From Paenibacillus silviterrae (lineage in GTDB: Bacteria; Bacillota; Bacilli; Paenibacillales; NBRC-103111), in assembly GCF_030167925.1 (NCBI RefSeq), contig NZ_JASKUT010000002.1, positions 558,001 through 622,000 on the forward strand: a stretch of 64,000 nucleotides of DNA. Direction: 5' to 3'. Shown here piece by piece: positions 34,862 to 44,056 of this stretch. The notes below the pieces were generated by a model. The model saw only the letters and a program-made list of their open reading frames with translations. It did no database searches and was not told the origin of the DNA. Made by a program: the position numbers and the translations under genes. Within the stretch, counting starts at the first letter, position 1; the number at the start of each line of letters is the position of its first letter.

Positions 34862-35722
34862 ATGACGAAACTAACCATGCTGAACGCAATGGCAAGTCCC
34901 GATTTTATCCAATCGCTGGATACCCAGGCGGCTTGGGGGATCGAAGTTCTTGATTTGAAGGACCGTATATGGGGGAAGTCGCTGCTAGAACTATCCGAAG
35001 AAGAAGCAGAAAGAGCAGCCCTGGCCATCAAGGAAAGAGAACTCAGTGTCCATTGCATGTCAACGAGCTTGTTTCATGACGATCTGGAGCGCGGGGAGAA
35101 CTATTTCCGGGACAGTCACCTTTCGCAAATCGAACAAACGAGCAGGATCGCCCGTATTCTTCGCCCAACGGTCATCCGTATGTTGTCTCCTAGGATAGAA
35201 CGTAACGGCACCCTTACGGACAGCATCGGGCGCATGAAGAGCGATTTCGCCTGGTTTTTCCCGATGCTGCGGGATGCGGTCGATCGGCTTAGTGATGAGG
35301 GATTTGAGGTTACTATTGAGAATGAATGTGAGCACAATATTTTCTCCCATCCGCAGGAAATCATAGATTTCTTTGAAATCCTGAATCGCCCCGATTCCGT
35401 CTATTTTACCTATGATGTACAAAATTTATGGCAGATGGGCACCCTTCCGACGCTAGACATATACCGGACATTAAAGCCGTTGATCGGCTACTTCCATCTC
35501 AAAGGGGGCAGGGCCGGGGAAGACGGTCGTCTCCTGTGGAAATCAACGCTTGAGGACGCCTCTTGGCCGGTAGCCGAGATGACGCTGGAGGTTGTACGGG
35601 ACGGAGTCAGTCCGGTCATCTGCCTGAACCCTTCACACGGAGGTAAACTGGAGGGCTACGACTACAGCCGGATGTTTCAGCGTGATCTTGATTATATCCG
35701 GTCTGTGATTCAAGGGAAATGA
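34862..35722 (+). CDS. Sugar phosphate isomerase/epimerase family TIM barrel protein
   Basis: A 286-residue barrel protein related to the one at 23150 but divergent. The expected metal-site blocks are visible: TIENECEHN (near residue 143), YDVQNL (near 185), YFHLKGG (near 208) and a C-terminal LNPSHGG. It probably interconverts a keto sugar or sugar acid. ATG 34862 follows ATGAGGAGA. A palindrome of the shared operator type lies 46 bases upstream, so it may be transcribed both from there and by read-through from the binding-protein gene. Confidence 0.82.
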   Translation: MTKLTMLNAMASPDFIQSLDTQAAWGIEVLDLKDRIWGKSLLELSEEEAERAALAIKERELSVHCMSTSLFHDDLERGENYFRDSHLSQIEQTSRIARILRPTVIRMLSPRIERNGTLTDSIGRMKSDFAWFFPMLRDAVDRLSDEGFEVTIENECEHNIFSHPQEIIDFFEILNRPDSVYFTYDVQNLWQMGTLPTLDIYRTLKPLIGYFHLKGGRAGEDGRLLWKSTLEDASWPVAEMTLEVVRDGVSPVICLNPSHGGKLEGYDYSRMFQRDLDYIRSVIQGK

Positions 35723-35749
35723 CATAGTGACGAAAGCGAGGGGCACCTG

Positions 35750-36787
35750 TTGACTTATCAACGCGATGCAGATAAAAAGCTGAAGGTAGCGGTAGTCGGT
35801 TTAGGCTCACACAGTTACCGCAACATTTTGCCGGCGCTGACCTATCTTCCAGTAGAGCTCGTCGCCGTTTGTGACGTGAATGGCGAACTGGCAGCCTCAA
35901 CGGCAAAGCAATACGGCCAATGCGCCTGGTACACCGAAACGAAGTATATGTATGGGAAAGAGCAGTTGGACGCCGTTTTCCTCGTCGTTTCCCCTTACAA
36001 GCATCCTGAACTTGCGATCGAGGCGTTTCATGCAGGTGTGAACGTGTGGATGGAAAAACCGGCGGCCATCCGTGTCCACGAGGTTGAAGCGATGCTTGAG
36101 AACAGGAAACAAACACGGGCTATGGTGGGCTTCAAGAAAGTGTTTATGCCGTCGGCTGAAAAAGCGATGGAAGTATGCCGGATGCCGGAGTTCGGGAAAC
36201 TGAACTCGATGTTAGCTTCGTATCCCATGTGTATGCCGAAGAACGGGAGGGAGGTGCTGGAGCATCGGCGGTTCCAAAACTGGCTAGGTAACGGCTGTCA
36301 CCCGTTGTCCCTGATGATGGCCGTCGGCGGCAACGTATCGGCCGTGACCACGCATGTCGGGGCAAATGGATATGGCTGCGTACTCCTTGACTTTGCAAGC
36401 GGGGTGACAGGAACCCTACAGCTTGCCTCCGGGCCTCAGCCCATAGAATTTTACCATTTCTACGGGAGCAATTGGCACCTTGGCATTGATAACTGCTTGA
36501 AGGTAACGCTTCAGCGGGGCATTCCATTCGAGTACGGCAAGACTACCAGCTATGTACCGGCAGGTCTGGAATCCGGCGCTATCGTTTGGGAGCCGCAAAA
36601 CTGTATGGCAACGCTCGAAAATAAAGCGTTGTTCACCCAAGGAGTTTATGGCGAGCTCCATTACTTCTGCCGTTGCCTGTTGGATGATAAACCAGTGGAA
36701 AGAGGGTCGCTGGAATTTACACTCGAACTAATGAAAGTCTACGAGGCCGCGCTAATTTCAAACGGAGCGACCATTGAAATCCAATAA
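35750..36787 (+). CDS. Gfo/Idh/MocA family oxidoreductase
   Basis: A 345-residue NAD(P)-dependent dehydrogenase: Rossmann motif VAVVGLGSHSYRN at about residues 11-23, the EKP motif in VWMEKPAAI (near residue 105) and a C-terminal substrate domain. The start is TTG 35750, six bases after GAGGGG. It follows the isomerase by 27 bases and precedes the secreted beta-helix protein, so the two enzymes probably convert the sugar released from the polymer. Confidence 0.86.
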   Translation: MTYQRDADKKLKVAVVGLGSHSYRNILPALTYLPVELVAVCDVNGELAASTAKQYGQCAWYTETKYMYGKEQLDAVFLVVSPYKHPELAIEAFHAGVNVWMEKPAAIRVHEVEAMLENRKQTRAMVGFKKVFMPSAEKAMEVCRMPEFGKLNSMLASYPMCMPKNGREVLEHRRFQNWLGNGCHPLSLMMAVGGNVSAVTTHVGANGYGCVLLDFASGVTGTLQLASGPQPIEFYHFYGSNWHLGIDNCLKVTLQRGIPFEYGKTTSYVPAGLESGAIVWEPQNCMATLENKALFTQGVYGELHYFCRCLLDDKPVERGSLEFTLELMKVYEAALISNGATIEIQ

Positions 36788-36876
36788 GTACAAGGTGAAA
36801 AATGCATGGTTGGTGTCAAACGGCCATCCATTTGTACCATATCTTATTCATCAAAAAAAGGGAGGATAAGCAAGGT

Positions 36877-39800
36877 ATGATGATCAGACGTGTATCAAAG
36901 AAAATGACAGCTATCATTCTGTCTTCAATGATGGCTGTGACGATGGGGCTGACCCCAGTAAGCGCCAAAGTGGTTCTACCGACTCACCGGGACGCGCAGA
37001 CTTTTAGCTACGACGGCTTAACGAAAGACAATTATCTCCAAAGGCTGTCTGAAAGAGGGGTGGATGTGACAAGCGGTAAGGAATTTATCCCCATTCCATG
37101 GGGTTCGCTTCCCGGGCAGCCGCCGACTCCGTATGCACCTGTCACTGAGGGCATCGATATTAGCCCCCACCCCGAGCTAGGAAATCAGAACATGGCTAAG
37201 CTCGGGATCCTCGACGTAACGGCGGGACAGTTCCATGTCGATAACACCGGGACCACAGATGTGACAGAACTATTGCAGAGCGCACTCGACTATGGCAAGA
37301 AACATCAACTGGCCGTATTTTTGCCCTCCGGGACTTATCTGGTGTCCGATACTTTACTGCTCCAAACGGGAATTTCAGCACGTACCAAAAACTTTATAGA
37401 CACCATAGCTAACAAAAATGAAATGCCTACCGTGCTGCTCGGTTCTCGACTGGGAAACGGCACCACCATCAAATTGAAGGACAATGCGGCTACCTTTGAT
37501 GATCCGCTGAATGCGAAGGCGGTTTTGCATTATTATCAGCCTGAAATCACGACGAACAAGAACACCAAGGAAGTTACGATCGAATGGGGTGGCAAGCATG
37601 CTGCCGATAAAGAAGGCAATATTACGATCGACCATATTAACGTCGTGACCGGTAATAACCCGGGAGCCATCGGCATTCACGCGGCAACAGCCCAGGGCGG
37701 TGTCATCAGCGATGTGAACATCAACGCTACCGGCGGTCTGGTCGGCATCATGGGCGGAGCGGGGAACGGGGGCAGCTGGACCAATATCACCGTAACCGGC
37801 GGGAAGTTCGGTTATGATTCCAGACTAACTACCATCTTACTTCAATCCATTCAAAATATGACGCTGCAGAACCAGACTCATGCAGCATGGCTCGCAGGCA
37901 ACGGAGGCTCCGCTACCGTTACGGGCTTGAAAATTATAGCCGACTATGAAGGGCCGGCGATCATCAAAGGATACAGGGGGCAGCCCTTTTTCGGTTCGCA
38001 GAGTATCATTGACGCCGAGATCACCTATACCCGCTCCTACAATGGACCTGCTATTGCAGGCTCAACGGAGAATACCAAAGCGATCGATAATGTCGCCTGG
38101 CCAAACAACAACGTAGTCAGCAGCGCCGAAGTACCGGCTCTTTCAAGCTACTTGCCCAAAGGCTTATATCTGAATAATGTATATTTCAAAAATGTTTCCA
38201 AAGTGATTGACGCTTCCGATTTCAACGCCCAGGTGGATGCCAATCCGAACGGATGGTTTCATATCAAAGAATTTGCCTATGGCAAAGATGAATCTTGGAC
38301 GAATGCAGGCGCAACGGCGCCGAAAGTGAATTGGAAGAACGTTATATACGTCGATAAAGTCAATCAGGGAAATACATATCTTGGCTCGACAGCCCATGAT
38401 ATCGCCCCGCCTTCGGATTTGCAGGTGAGGCACGGATGGCTGCCGGGACAAATTCCAAGCTTTGAAACACCGGGTCTTGTCGATGTAAAAGCGGTATACG
38501 GTGTGACCGGAGACGGAAAAACCGATGACACCGCGGCACTCCAGGCGGCCATTGATGCAAATGAGTACGTATTCCTCCCTAAGGGCTACTACAGGATTAC
38601 CGATACATTAAAGCTGAAACCGAATACCAAGCTGTTCGGTCTCGCTTCGGCCTATTCATATATCATAACTGATGTATTCGATATTCCGAATTGGGGCACC
38701 GGTCCGAAGCCGATGGTGGAGACAGCGGACGATAAGAACGCCTACACCGTGATCAGCGATATCACAATCACCCCTACCAAGGAGGTACCAAGCACCTTCG
38801 AGGGCAGTTATCCGCTGTATTCCATCAAGTGGCAATCCGGCAGCAGCTCGATCATGCGCACCGTCCAGATTGAGCCTACCCGTACCTACGGGTTCATCGG
38901 CTCGGATAATGCTGCGTCTTACGGCATGAAAACGTCTCTTTATGAATATCCTACGCTGCTGATTACCGGAAATGGCGGAGGGAAAATTTATAACGTGTAT
39001 AACCAGCTTTTCCTGGCAGCTCTCGAACCATCCGCTATGAGACTTATGGCCGTCCGGGGGACGACGAACCCGCTGTCTATTTACGCTGCGAACTGGGAGT
39101 ATATTAAGAGCAGTGCAACAATAGAAGTCAGCAATAGCCAGAATGTTACCTTGTACGGGAACAAGACGGAAGATAACAACACTTATCTGGATATTAGCGA
39201 TTCCAACAACGTTAGAGTCTTCGGACACAGTGGCAGCGGCGGCGCCGCTTACCAGTACACGAACGATATCACAGCGAATATTAACAACACAACAATTCCA
39301 AACCCTATCGATCCGAATAAAAAAGGTGTATTTTACAAGGCGACCAACTCGACGAATTTGCTGATTACGAACCTAAACGATCAGGTTACGGTCAGAAATA
39401 ATGCAAAAAACGGATTAAATTTAGTCCAAGCGCGATATGACCTGTTCTGGCCGATTAAGGTAGATTCCGACCCGGTACCATCGGATACAAGACCTGTCAT
39501 GTATAAGCTGGGTATGCCGTCCGACGGCTTCTATGATGAAACCACGGCACCAAGCTGGACTAACGGCAATTTGACAGCATCGAATGTCACCGGCAGCGGG
39601 GTTACTTTAACTTGGAGCGGAGCCTCCGATAATGTAGGGGTATCAGGCTACAAGGTGCTTCAAAATGGTGTGGAGCTGGGCACCGTAGTTGCAACGACCT
39701 ATGGAGGTACTTACAATGTAACCGGACTGACCGCCAATACTCCATATACCTTCCGGATTGAAGCTAGAGATGCGGCCGGTAACTGGAGCACGAGCGGTCC

Positions 39801-40485
39801 TAGTCGCACGGTATTTGTCGATACCCTTGCACCGGCATGGACCAATGCAAATTTGACGGCATCGAATGCAACGGGCAACGGCGTAAGCCTAGCTTGGAGC
39901 GGGGCCTCCGATAATGTAGGGGTATCAGGCTACAAGGTGCTTCAAAATGGTGTGGAGCTGGGTACCGTAGTTGCAACGACCTATGGAGGTACTTACAATG
40001 TAACCGGACTGACCGCCAATACTCCATATACCTTCCGGATTGAAGCTAGAGATGCGGCCGGTAACTGGAGCACGAGCGGTCCGAGTAAAATCGTAATGAT
40101 GGATACCCTCGCGCCGGTATGGACCAATGGAAGCTTGACCCCAACCCATGTCGATCAGACTAGCGTGACACTGAACTGGAGCGGGGCAAGCGACAATGCA
40201 GGGATTGCCGGCTACAAAGTCTACCAGGGAACTACACTGATAGCTGCTTTGGACAATGTAACCAGCTACAAGGTTCCGTCACTGGATGTCCGAACGGGTT
40301 ATACTTTTACCGTTCAAGCAGGGGATGCTTCGGGGAATTGGAGCACTTCCGGGCCGTCGGTCGCGGTCACGACCTTATCCGTTGGCGGCGGCAACAACAG
40401 AGACGGGGATAAGGAAAAAGACAATAATAAGGACAAGGAAAAGGAAAAGTACAATAACGGCAACAACGGTAACGGTAACAAGTAA
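36877..40485 (+). CDS. Secreted beta-helix polysaccharide-degrading protein with three FN3 domains
   Basis: A 1202-residue exported protein. The signal peptide (about 1-30) ends in PVSA. Residues about 90-880 form a right-handed beta-helix of the pectate-lyase-3/GH28-like group, with two entry motifs: TDVTELLQSALDYGKKHQLAVFLPSGTY and, later, TGDGKTDDTAALQAAIDANEYVFLPKGYY. Three FN3 domains follow (about 889-985, 986-1079, 1080-1168); the first two are nearly identical. The tail (1169-1202) is rich in Asp, Lys, Asn and Gly. It should bind or cleave a polymer outside the cell. Catalytic residues were not identified. ATG 36877 is 11 bases after GGAGG; ATG 36880 is close. Confidence 0.82.
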   Translation: MMIRRVSKKMTAIILSSMMAVTMGLTPVSAKVVLPTHRDAQTFSYDGLTKDNYLQRLSERGVDVTSGKEFIPIPWGSLPGQPPTPYAPVTEGIDISPHPELGNQNMAKLGILDVTAGQFHVDNTGTTDVTELLQSALDYGKKHQLAVFLPSGTYLVSDTLLLQTGISARTKNFIDTIANKNEMPTVLLGSRLGNGTTIKLKDNAATFDDPLNAKAVLHYYQPEITTNKNTKEVTIEWGGKHAADKEGNITIDHINVVTGNNPGAIGIHAATAQGGVISDVNINATGGLVGIMGGAGNGGSWTNITVTGGKFGYDSRLTTILLQSIQNMTLQNQTHAAWLAGNGGSATVTGLKIIADYEGPAIIKGYRGQPFFGSQSIIDAEITYTRSYNGPAIAGSTENTKAIDNVAWPNNNVVSSAEVPALSSYLPKGLYLNNVYFKNVSKVIDASDFNAQVDANPNGWFHIKEFAYGKDESWTNAGATAPKVNWKNVIYVDKVNQGNTYLGSTAHDIAPPSDLQVRHGWLPGQIPSFETPGLVDVKAVYGVTGDGKTDDTAALQAAIDANEYVFLPKGYYRITDTLKLKPNTKLFGLASAYSYIITDVFDIPNWGTGPKPMVETADDKNAYTVISDITITPTKEVPSTFEGSYPLYSIKWQSGSSSIMRTVQIEPTRTYGFIGSDNAASYGMKTSLYEYPTLLITGNGGGKIYNVYNQLFLAALEPSAMRLMAVRGTTNPLSIYAANWEYIKSSATIEVSNSQNVTLYGNKTEDNNTYLDISDSNNVRVFGHSGSGGAAYQYTNDITANINNTTIPNPIDPNKKGVFYKATNSTNLLITNLNDQVTVRNNAKNGLNLVQARYDLFWPIKVDSDPVPSDTRPVMYKLGMPSDGFYDETTAPSWTNGNLTASNVTGSGVTLTWSGASDNVGVSGYKVLQNGVELGTVVATTYGGTYNVTGLTANTPYTFRIEARDAAGNWSTSGPSRTVFVDTLAPAWTNANLTASNATGNGVSLAWSGASDNVGVSGYKVLQNGVELGTVVATTYGGTYNVTGLTANTPYTFRIEARDAAGNWSTSGPSKIVMMDTLAPVWTNGSLTPTHVDQTSVTLNWSGASDNAGIAGYKVYQGTTLIAALDNVTSYKVPSLDVRTGYTFTVQAGDASGNWSTSGPSVAVTTLSVGGGNNRDGDKEKDNNKDKEKEKYNNGNNGNGNK
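39622..40082 (+). repeat. Tandem repeat of FN3-coding DNA
   Basis: The 179 bases at 39622-39800 recur at 39904-40082 with a single difference (C39681 against T39963). The period is 282 bases, or 94 codons. The third FN3 copy is diverged. Recent duplication or gene conversion is the simplest explanation. Confidence 0.9.
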
Positions 40486-40521
40486 ACGGAAGCTTCTGAA
40501 AATTTCCACTTAAATCAGGTG

Positions 40522-40563
40522 CAGTCTCCTTTCTGTAGGATAAGGAGACTGTATCTTTTCCTT
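40522..40563 (+). terminator. Terminator after the beta-helix gene
   Basis: CAGTCTCCTT (40522-40531) and AAGGAGACTG (40542-40551) with a ten-base loop and a T-rich tail. Confidence 0.75.
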
Positions 40564-40641
40564 TATAAGCGGGTGTCGTGGGATCATGAGGGAATCAGAA
40601 GGAAGGCTGATCTGGAGTTGAATATACAAGAATAAATTGTA

Positions 40642-40669
40642 TTGACATTCAACTATGTTGAATTATAAT
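40642..40669 (+). promoter_or_regulatory. Promoter with palindromic operator for the cupin/Tm-1-like operon
   Basis: Consensus TTGACA (40642-40647), 16-base spacer, TATAAT (40664-40669). The spacer is the perfect palindrome TTCAAC-TAT-GTTGAA (40648-40662). The distance from the palindrome to the start codon is the same as at the sulfatase gene (18771-18785). Confidence 0.78.
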
Positions 40670-40702
40670 TAATTTGTGTGAAAGAAAAAAGGAGGATCTA
40701 CG

Positions 40703-41059
40703 ATGGCGACAATAACCGATTTACGGAAGCAACAGCATGTATTGGATATGGAGTGGGGAAAGATTCAATGGCTGTGCGGACAGGAAATCGATCCCGACTG
40801 TGAGATGACCTTCGGTATGGTTTACATCAATGCGGGGGATACGAACCCGAGGCATATTCATCCGAACTGCGAGGAGTACATCTTCGTGCTTTCCGGGGAG
40901 TGCAATCATACGTTGGGAGACGAAACGTTCCATCTGGAGCCGGGGATGATGCTGCGGATCCCGCGCGGCGTACCGCACAACGCCACGGTGACCAGCTGGG
41001 AGCCCTGCCGCATGATGATTATGTATTCGGCTCCGGATCGCCAAACGATCGGTGAATAG
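40703..41059 (+). CDS. Small cupin-domain protein
   Basis: A 118-residue single-domain cupin. The first motif is PRHIHPNCEEYIFVLSGE (two His and a Glu as metal ligands) and the second PGMMLRIPRGVPHNA. Small cupins of this size act as isomerases, epimerases or dioxygenases on sugars or small acids, or as sensors. ATG 40703 follows AAAAGGAGGA. It is the first gene of a four-gene operon under the palindromic operator. Confidence 0.85.
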   Translation: MATITDLRKQQHVLDMEWGKIQWLCGQEIDPDCEMTFGMVYINAGDTNPRHIHPNCEEYIFVLSGECNHTLGDETFHLEPGMMLRIPRGVPHNATVTSWEPCRMMIMYSAPDRQTIGE

Positions 41060-41092
41060 ACTGCTCTTATTCTATGTAAAGGATGATTACCT

Positions 41093-42316
41093 ATGGCTAA
41101 GAAAGCGGTATTGATCGGAGCCTTGGACACCAAGGGCGCTGAATTCGCATTTGTCAAAGACATCCTTATGCAATCCGGCGTAGAGACGCTGGTGATCAAC
41201 ACGGGAATTCTGGAAGAACCGGCCTTTCCCCCTGATATTTCATGCGCTGAGGTTGCGGCTGAGGGTGGAGCTTCCCTTGACGAGCTGCGGCAAACGAAGG
41301 ACCGAGGCAAGGCGGTTGCGGCAATGACGGCGGGCGCTGCGCAGATCGTCAAACGGTTGGTAGCGGAGGAGCAGGTCGGAGCACTGTTCGGCATGGGGGG
41401 CACCGCCGGCACTACAGTAAGCGCTTCCGCAATGCAGGCGGCGCCCGTCGGTATTCCAAAGCTGCTTGTGTCGACGATTGCCTCCGGCAATACAAGACCG
41501 TACGTGGGCGAGAAGGATATCATGATGATGTACTCGGTCATCGACATCGCGGGCCTCAACACCTTGTCGATGAGGATACTGAGCAACGCGGCTTATGCGC
41601 TGGTCGGGATGATCCGAGGCGTTCAAGGGGAAAAGGCGACGGCCATGCAGAAAGCGAAGCCGATGCTCGGCATGACGATGTTCGGGGTCACCACCCCCTG
41701 CTGTACGAAGGTAAGGGAGGCGCTTGAGGCGAAGGGCTTCGAAATTCTCGTGTTCCACGCAACAGGCACTGGCGGTATGGCCATGGAGGAATTGATCCGA
41801 GCCGGCTTTATTCAAGGCGTACTCGACATCACAACGACCGAGCTTGCTGACGATTTGGTCGGGGGCATCTTCAGCGCCGGGCCGGACCGGCTCCTGGCAG
41901 CAGCCGAGAGGGGCATCCCTCAGGTTGTGTCCGTCGGAGCGCTTGATATGGTTAACTTCGGGCCGCCGGAAACGGTACCGGCTCAGTTCCAGGGACGGAC
42001 GTTCTACCAGCACAATCCGACGACCACACTGATGCGGACAACGGTAGAGGAGAACCGGGAGCTGGGGAGACGATTGGCCCGGAAACTGAACCGTAATGCC
42101 GGTCGTACCATCGTCTTATTTCCGCACGGCGGCGTTTCTCTGCTCGATATGAGCGGCAAGGCGTTCGACGGGATCGAGGAACGTAAGGCGCTTTTTGAAG
42201 GGTTAAGGTCGGAGCTCGATCCGGCGATTCCGTTAATTGAAACACAGGACGATCTAAACCATCCGGCGGTAGCCGATACGATCGCCTCGCAATTTTTAAC
42301 TTTATACGATAAATAA
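41093..42316 (+). CDS. UPF0261 family protein (Tm-1-like N-terminal domain)
   Basis: A 407-residue protein of the UPF0261 family, the ATP-binding part of the plant Tm-1 resistance protein. Typical blocks are KKAVLIGALDTKGAEFAFVKD (start), GMGGTAGTTVSASAMQ (near residue 100), TIASGNTRPYVG and FGVTTPCCTKVREALEAKGFEILVFHATGTGGMAMEEL. The bacterial reaction is not established. It is immediately followed by the gene for the second half of the Tm-1 architecture, so the two products probably act together. Confidence 0.88.
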   Translation: MAKKAVLIGALDTKGAEFAFVKDILMQSGVETLVINTGILEEPAFPPDISCAEVAAEGGASLDELRQTKDRGKAVAAMTAGAAQIVKRLVAEEQVGALFGMGGTAGTTVSASAMQAAPVGIPKLLVSTIASGNTRPYVGEKDIMMMYSVIDIAGLNTLSMRILSNAAYALVGMIRGVQGEKATAMQKAKPMLGMTMFGVTTPCCTKVREALEAKGFEILVFHATGTGGMAMEELIRAGFIQGVLDITTTELADDLVGGIFSAGPDRLLAAAERGIPQVVSVGALDMVNFGPPETVPAQFQGRTFYQHNPTTTLMRTTVEENRELGRRLARKLNRNAGRTIVLFPHGGVSLLDMSGKAFDGIEERKALFEGLRSELDPAIPLIETQDDLNHPAVADTIASQFLTLYDK

Positions 42317-42329
42317 GTGGGTGATGAGA

Positions 42330-43157
42330 ATGCCAATTTCCAGAACGGAAGCGATTGCACGATTACGCGAGCAGATCAATCGGAACAAGCCGATCATCGG
42401 CGGGGGAGCCGGAACCGGCTTGTCTGCGAAATGCGCCGAAGCGGGCGGCATCGATCTGATTATTATTTACAATTCGGGACGGTACCGGATGGCCGGTCGC
42501 GGCTCCCTCGCCGGACTGATGCCCTACGGCGATGCGAATCAGATCGTCGTCGAAATGGGCAGCGAGGTACTAACCATCGTGGAGGATACACCGGTGCTTG
42601 CCGGGGTATGCGGCACCGATCCGTTCCGGCGGATGGACGTATTCCTGCCGGAGCTGAAGCGAATGGGCTTCTCCGGCGTTCAGAACTTCCCCACAGTGGG
42701 ATTGTGCGATGGCGTGTTCCGCCAAAATCTGGAGGAAACCGGCATGGGCTACGACCTTGAGGTGGACATGATCCGCAAGGCGCATGAGCTCGATATGCTG
42801 ACCTCCCCGTACGTGTTCAACGAGGAGGATGCACGCAAAATGGCTGAGGCCGGCGCGGACATTCTCGTCGCCCATGTCGGGCTTACCACGAAAGGCAGCA
42901 TCGGCGCGCATACGGCACTGACGCTGGATGAAGCGGCCGAGCTAGTGCAGCGCATCCATGACGCGGGGAAGGCGGTCAACCCGGACATCATCGTCCTCTG
43001 CCATGGCGGACCGATCTCAGAGCCGGAGGATGCCGCCTATGTGCTGCAGCGGACCCGCGGGGTCGCAGGATTCTTCGGTGCGTCCAGCATCGAGCGGCTG
43101 CCGACAGAGGTTGCGATCAGCGGCCAAGTGCGGTCCTTCAAATCGATTTCAATATGA
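42330..43157 (+). CDS. TIM-barrel PEP-hydrolase-like protein (Tm-1-like C-terminal domain)
   Basis: A 275-residue TIM-barrel protein of the phosphoenolpyruvate-hydrolase-like family (the TIM-barrel signal-transduction family), equal to the C-terminal domain of Tm-1. Recognisable blocks are GGGAGTGLSAKCAEAGGIDLIIIYNSGRYRMAGRGSLAG at about 19-58 and ADILVAHVGLTTKGSIGA near 180. ATG 42330 follows GTGGGTGATG; in-frame GTG and ATG just upstream overlap that site. Its stop overlaps the AraC start by ATGA. The substrate is unknown; the C-terminal HGGPISEPEDAAYVLQRT may be part of the active site. Confidence 0.85.
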   Translation: MPISRTEAIARLREQINRNKPIIGGGAGTGLSAKCAEAGGIDLIIIYNSGRYRMAGRGSLAGLMPYGDANQIVVEMGSEVLTIVEDTPVLAGVCGTDPFRRMDVFLPELKRMGFSGVQNFPTVGLCDGVFRQNLEETGMGYDLEVDMIRKAHELDMLTSPYVFNEEDARKMAEAGADILVAHVGLTTKGSIGAHTALTLDEAAELVQRIHDAGKAVNPDIIVLCHGGPISEPEDAAYVLQRTRGVAGFFGASSIERLPTEVAISGQVRSFKSISI

Positions 43158-44038
43158 ATGAAATCCGGATTCGGGGAACAGGGTATCCGCTTGTGCGGAA
43201 CATTGGATTTACGCTTACCCAGGAAGGTTGGACACATCCCGACCGTCTGCTTGATTATCACGTGTTCATCTATGTCATCCATGGGCAGATGCAGGTCGTT
43301 GAGGACGGGACGGAATATATTTTGCGGGAAGGCGACGCATTGTTCCTGAAACGGGGCATTCATCATTGGGGCGGTGCCGGGACGCTGCCGGGAACCTCGA
43401 CATTCTGGATTCATTTCTACGACTCCCATCCGAGTTCGGAGGACCAAATGGAAGCGGGGACAGGGGACCTGGAGAACTGGCTCATGTCACCTTCCTATAC
43501 GGTATTTATGCCTGAGCATTACGATTTCACTCTGGAGCTCCCGAAACGGATTCAGGTCCGGAACGTACCCTACATGTATCGAAAAATAAAAGAGCTGTAT
43601 GACGCGTACAGCTCTTCCCGCTACTACAATCATCTTCACATCAGTATGGGCGCGATGGATATTTTTCTCGATATGCTTCGCGCTTCGCGTGAGACGCCGA
43701 CGGGCAGTAAGTCGGACCTCCTCATTCGGCGACTGATCAAGCATCTGGAGGAGCATTGTACGGAGGAACTCGAAACCGACCGGATCGCCGGCCAGTTTCA
43801 GCTGAATTACCGTTATATAAGCACGATGTTCAAGACTCGCGTAGGCACGAGCATCTTCAAGTACCATGAACGTTTACGGATTCACCACGCGGCGGAGCTG
43901 CTCAAGAACACCTTGCTCAACATCTCGGAGGTCAGCGATCAAGTCGGTTTCAAGAGTCCTTATTATTTTAGCAGAGTATTTAAGAAGGTAATGGGCGAAG
44001 CGCCGTCCGAATACATTCGGAACATTTACCGCAATTAG
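43154..44038 (+). CDS. AraC family transcriptional regulator
   Basis: A 294-residue regulator with an N-terminal cupin (HVFIYVIHGQMQVVEDGTEYILREGDALFLKRGIHHWGG at about 36-74) and two helix-turn-helix units at about 195-290 (LETDRIAGQFQLNYRYISTMFKTRVG and ISEVSDQVGFKSPYYFSRVFKKVMGEAPSEY). It is translationally coupled to the Tm-1-like TIM barrel, so it is made together with that operon and probably senses its substrate. The gene ends only 18 bases from the convergent dehydrogenase gene, with no terminator visible. Confidence 0.9.
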   Translation: MNEIRIRGTGYPLVRNIGFTLTQEGWTHPDRLLDYHVFIYVIHGQMQVVEDGTEYILREGDALFLKRGIHHWGGAGTLPGTSTFWIHFYDSHPSSEDQMEAGTGDLENWLMSPSYTVFMPEHYDFTLELPKRIQVRNVPYMYRKIKELYDAYSSSRYYNHLHISMGAMDIFLDMLRASRETPTGSKSDLLIRRLIKHLEEHCTEELETDRIAGQFQLNYRYISTMFKTRVGTSIFKYHERLRIHHAAELLKNTLLNISEVSDQVGFKSPYYFSRVFKKVMGEAPSEYIRNIYRN

Positions 44039-44056
44039 TCGGTTGAGTCGTGGCCG

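Noticed and set aside
41240..42013. 257-codon open frame on the minus strand
   Set aside because: Antisense to the UPF0261 gene; the translation is His/Arg-rich and has no recognisable fold.
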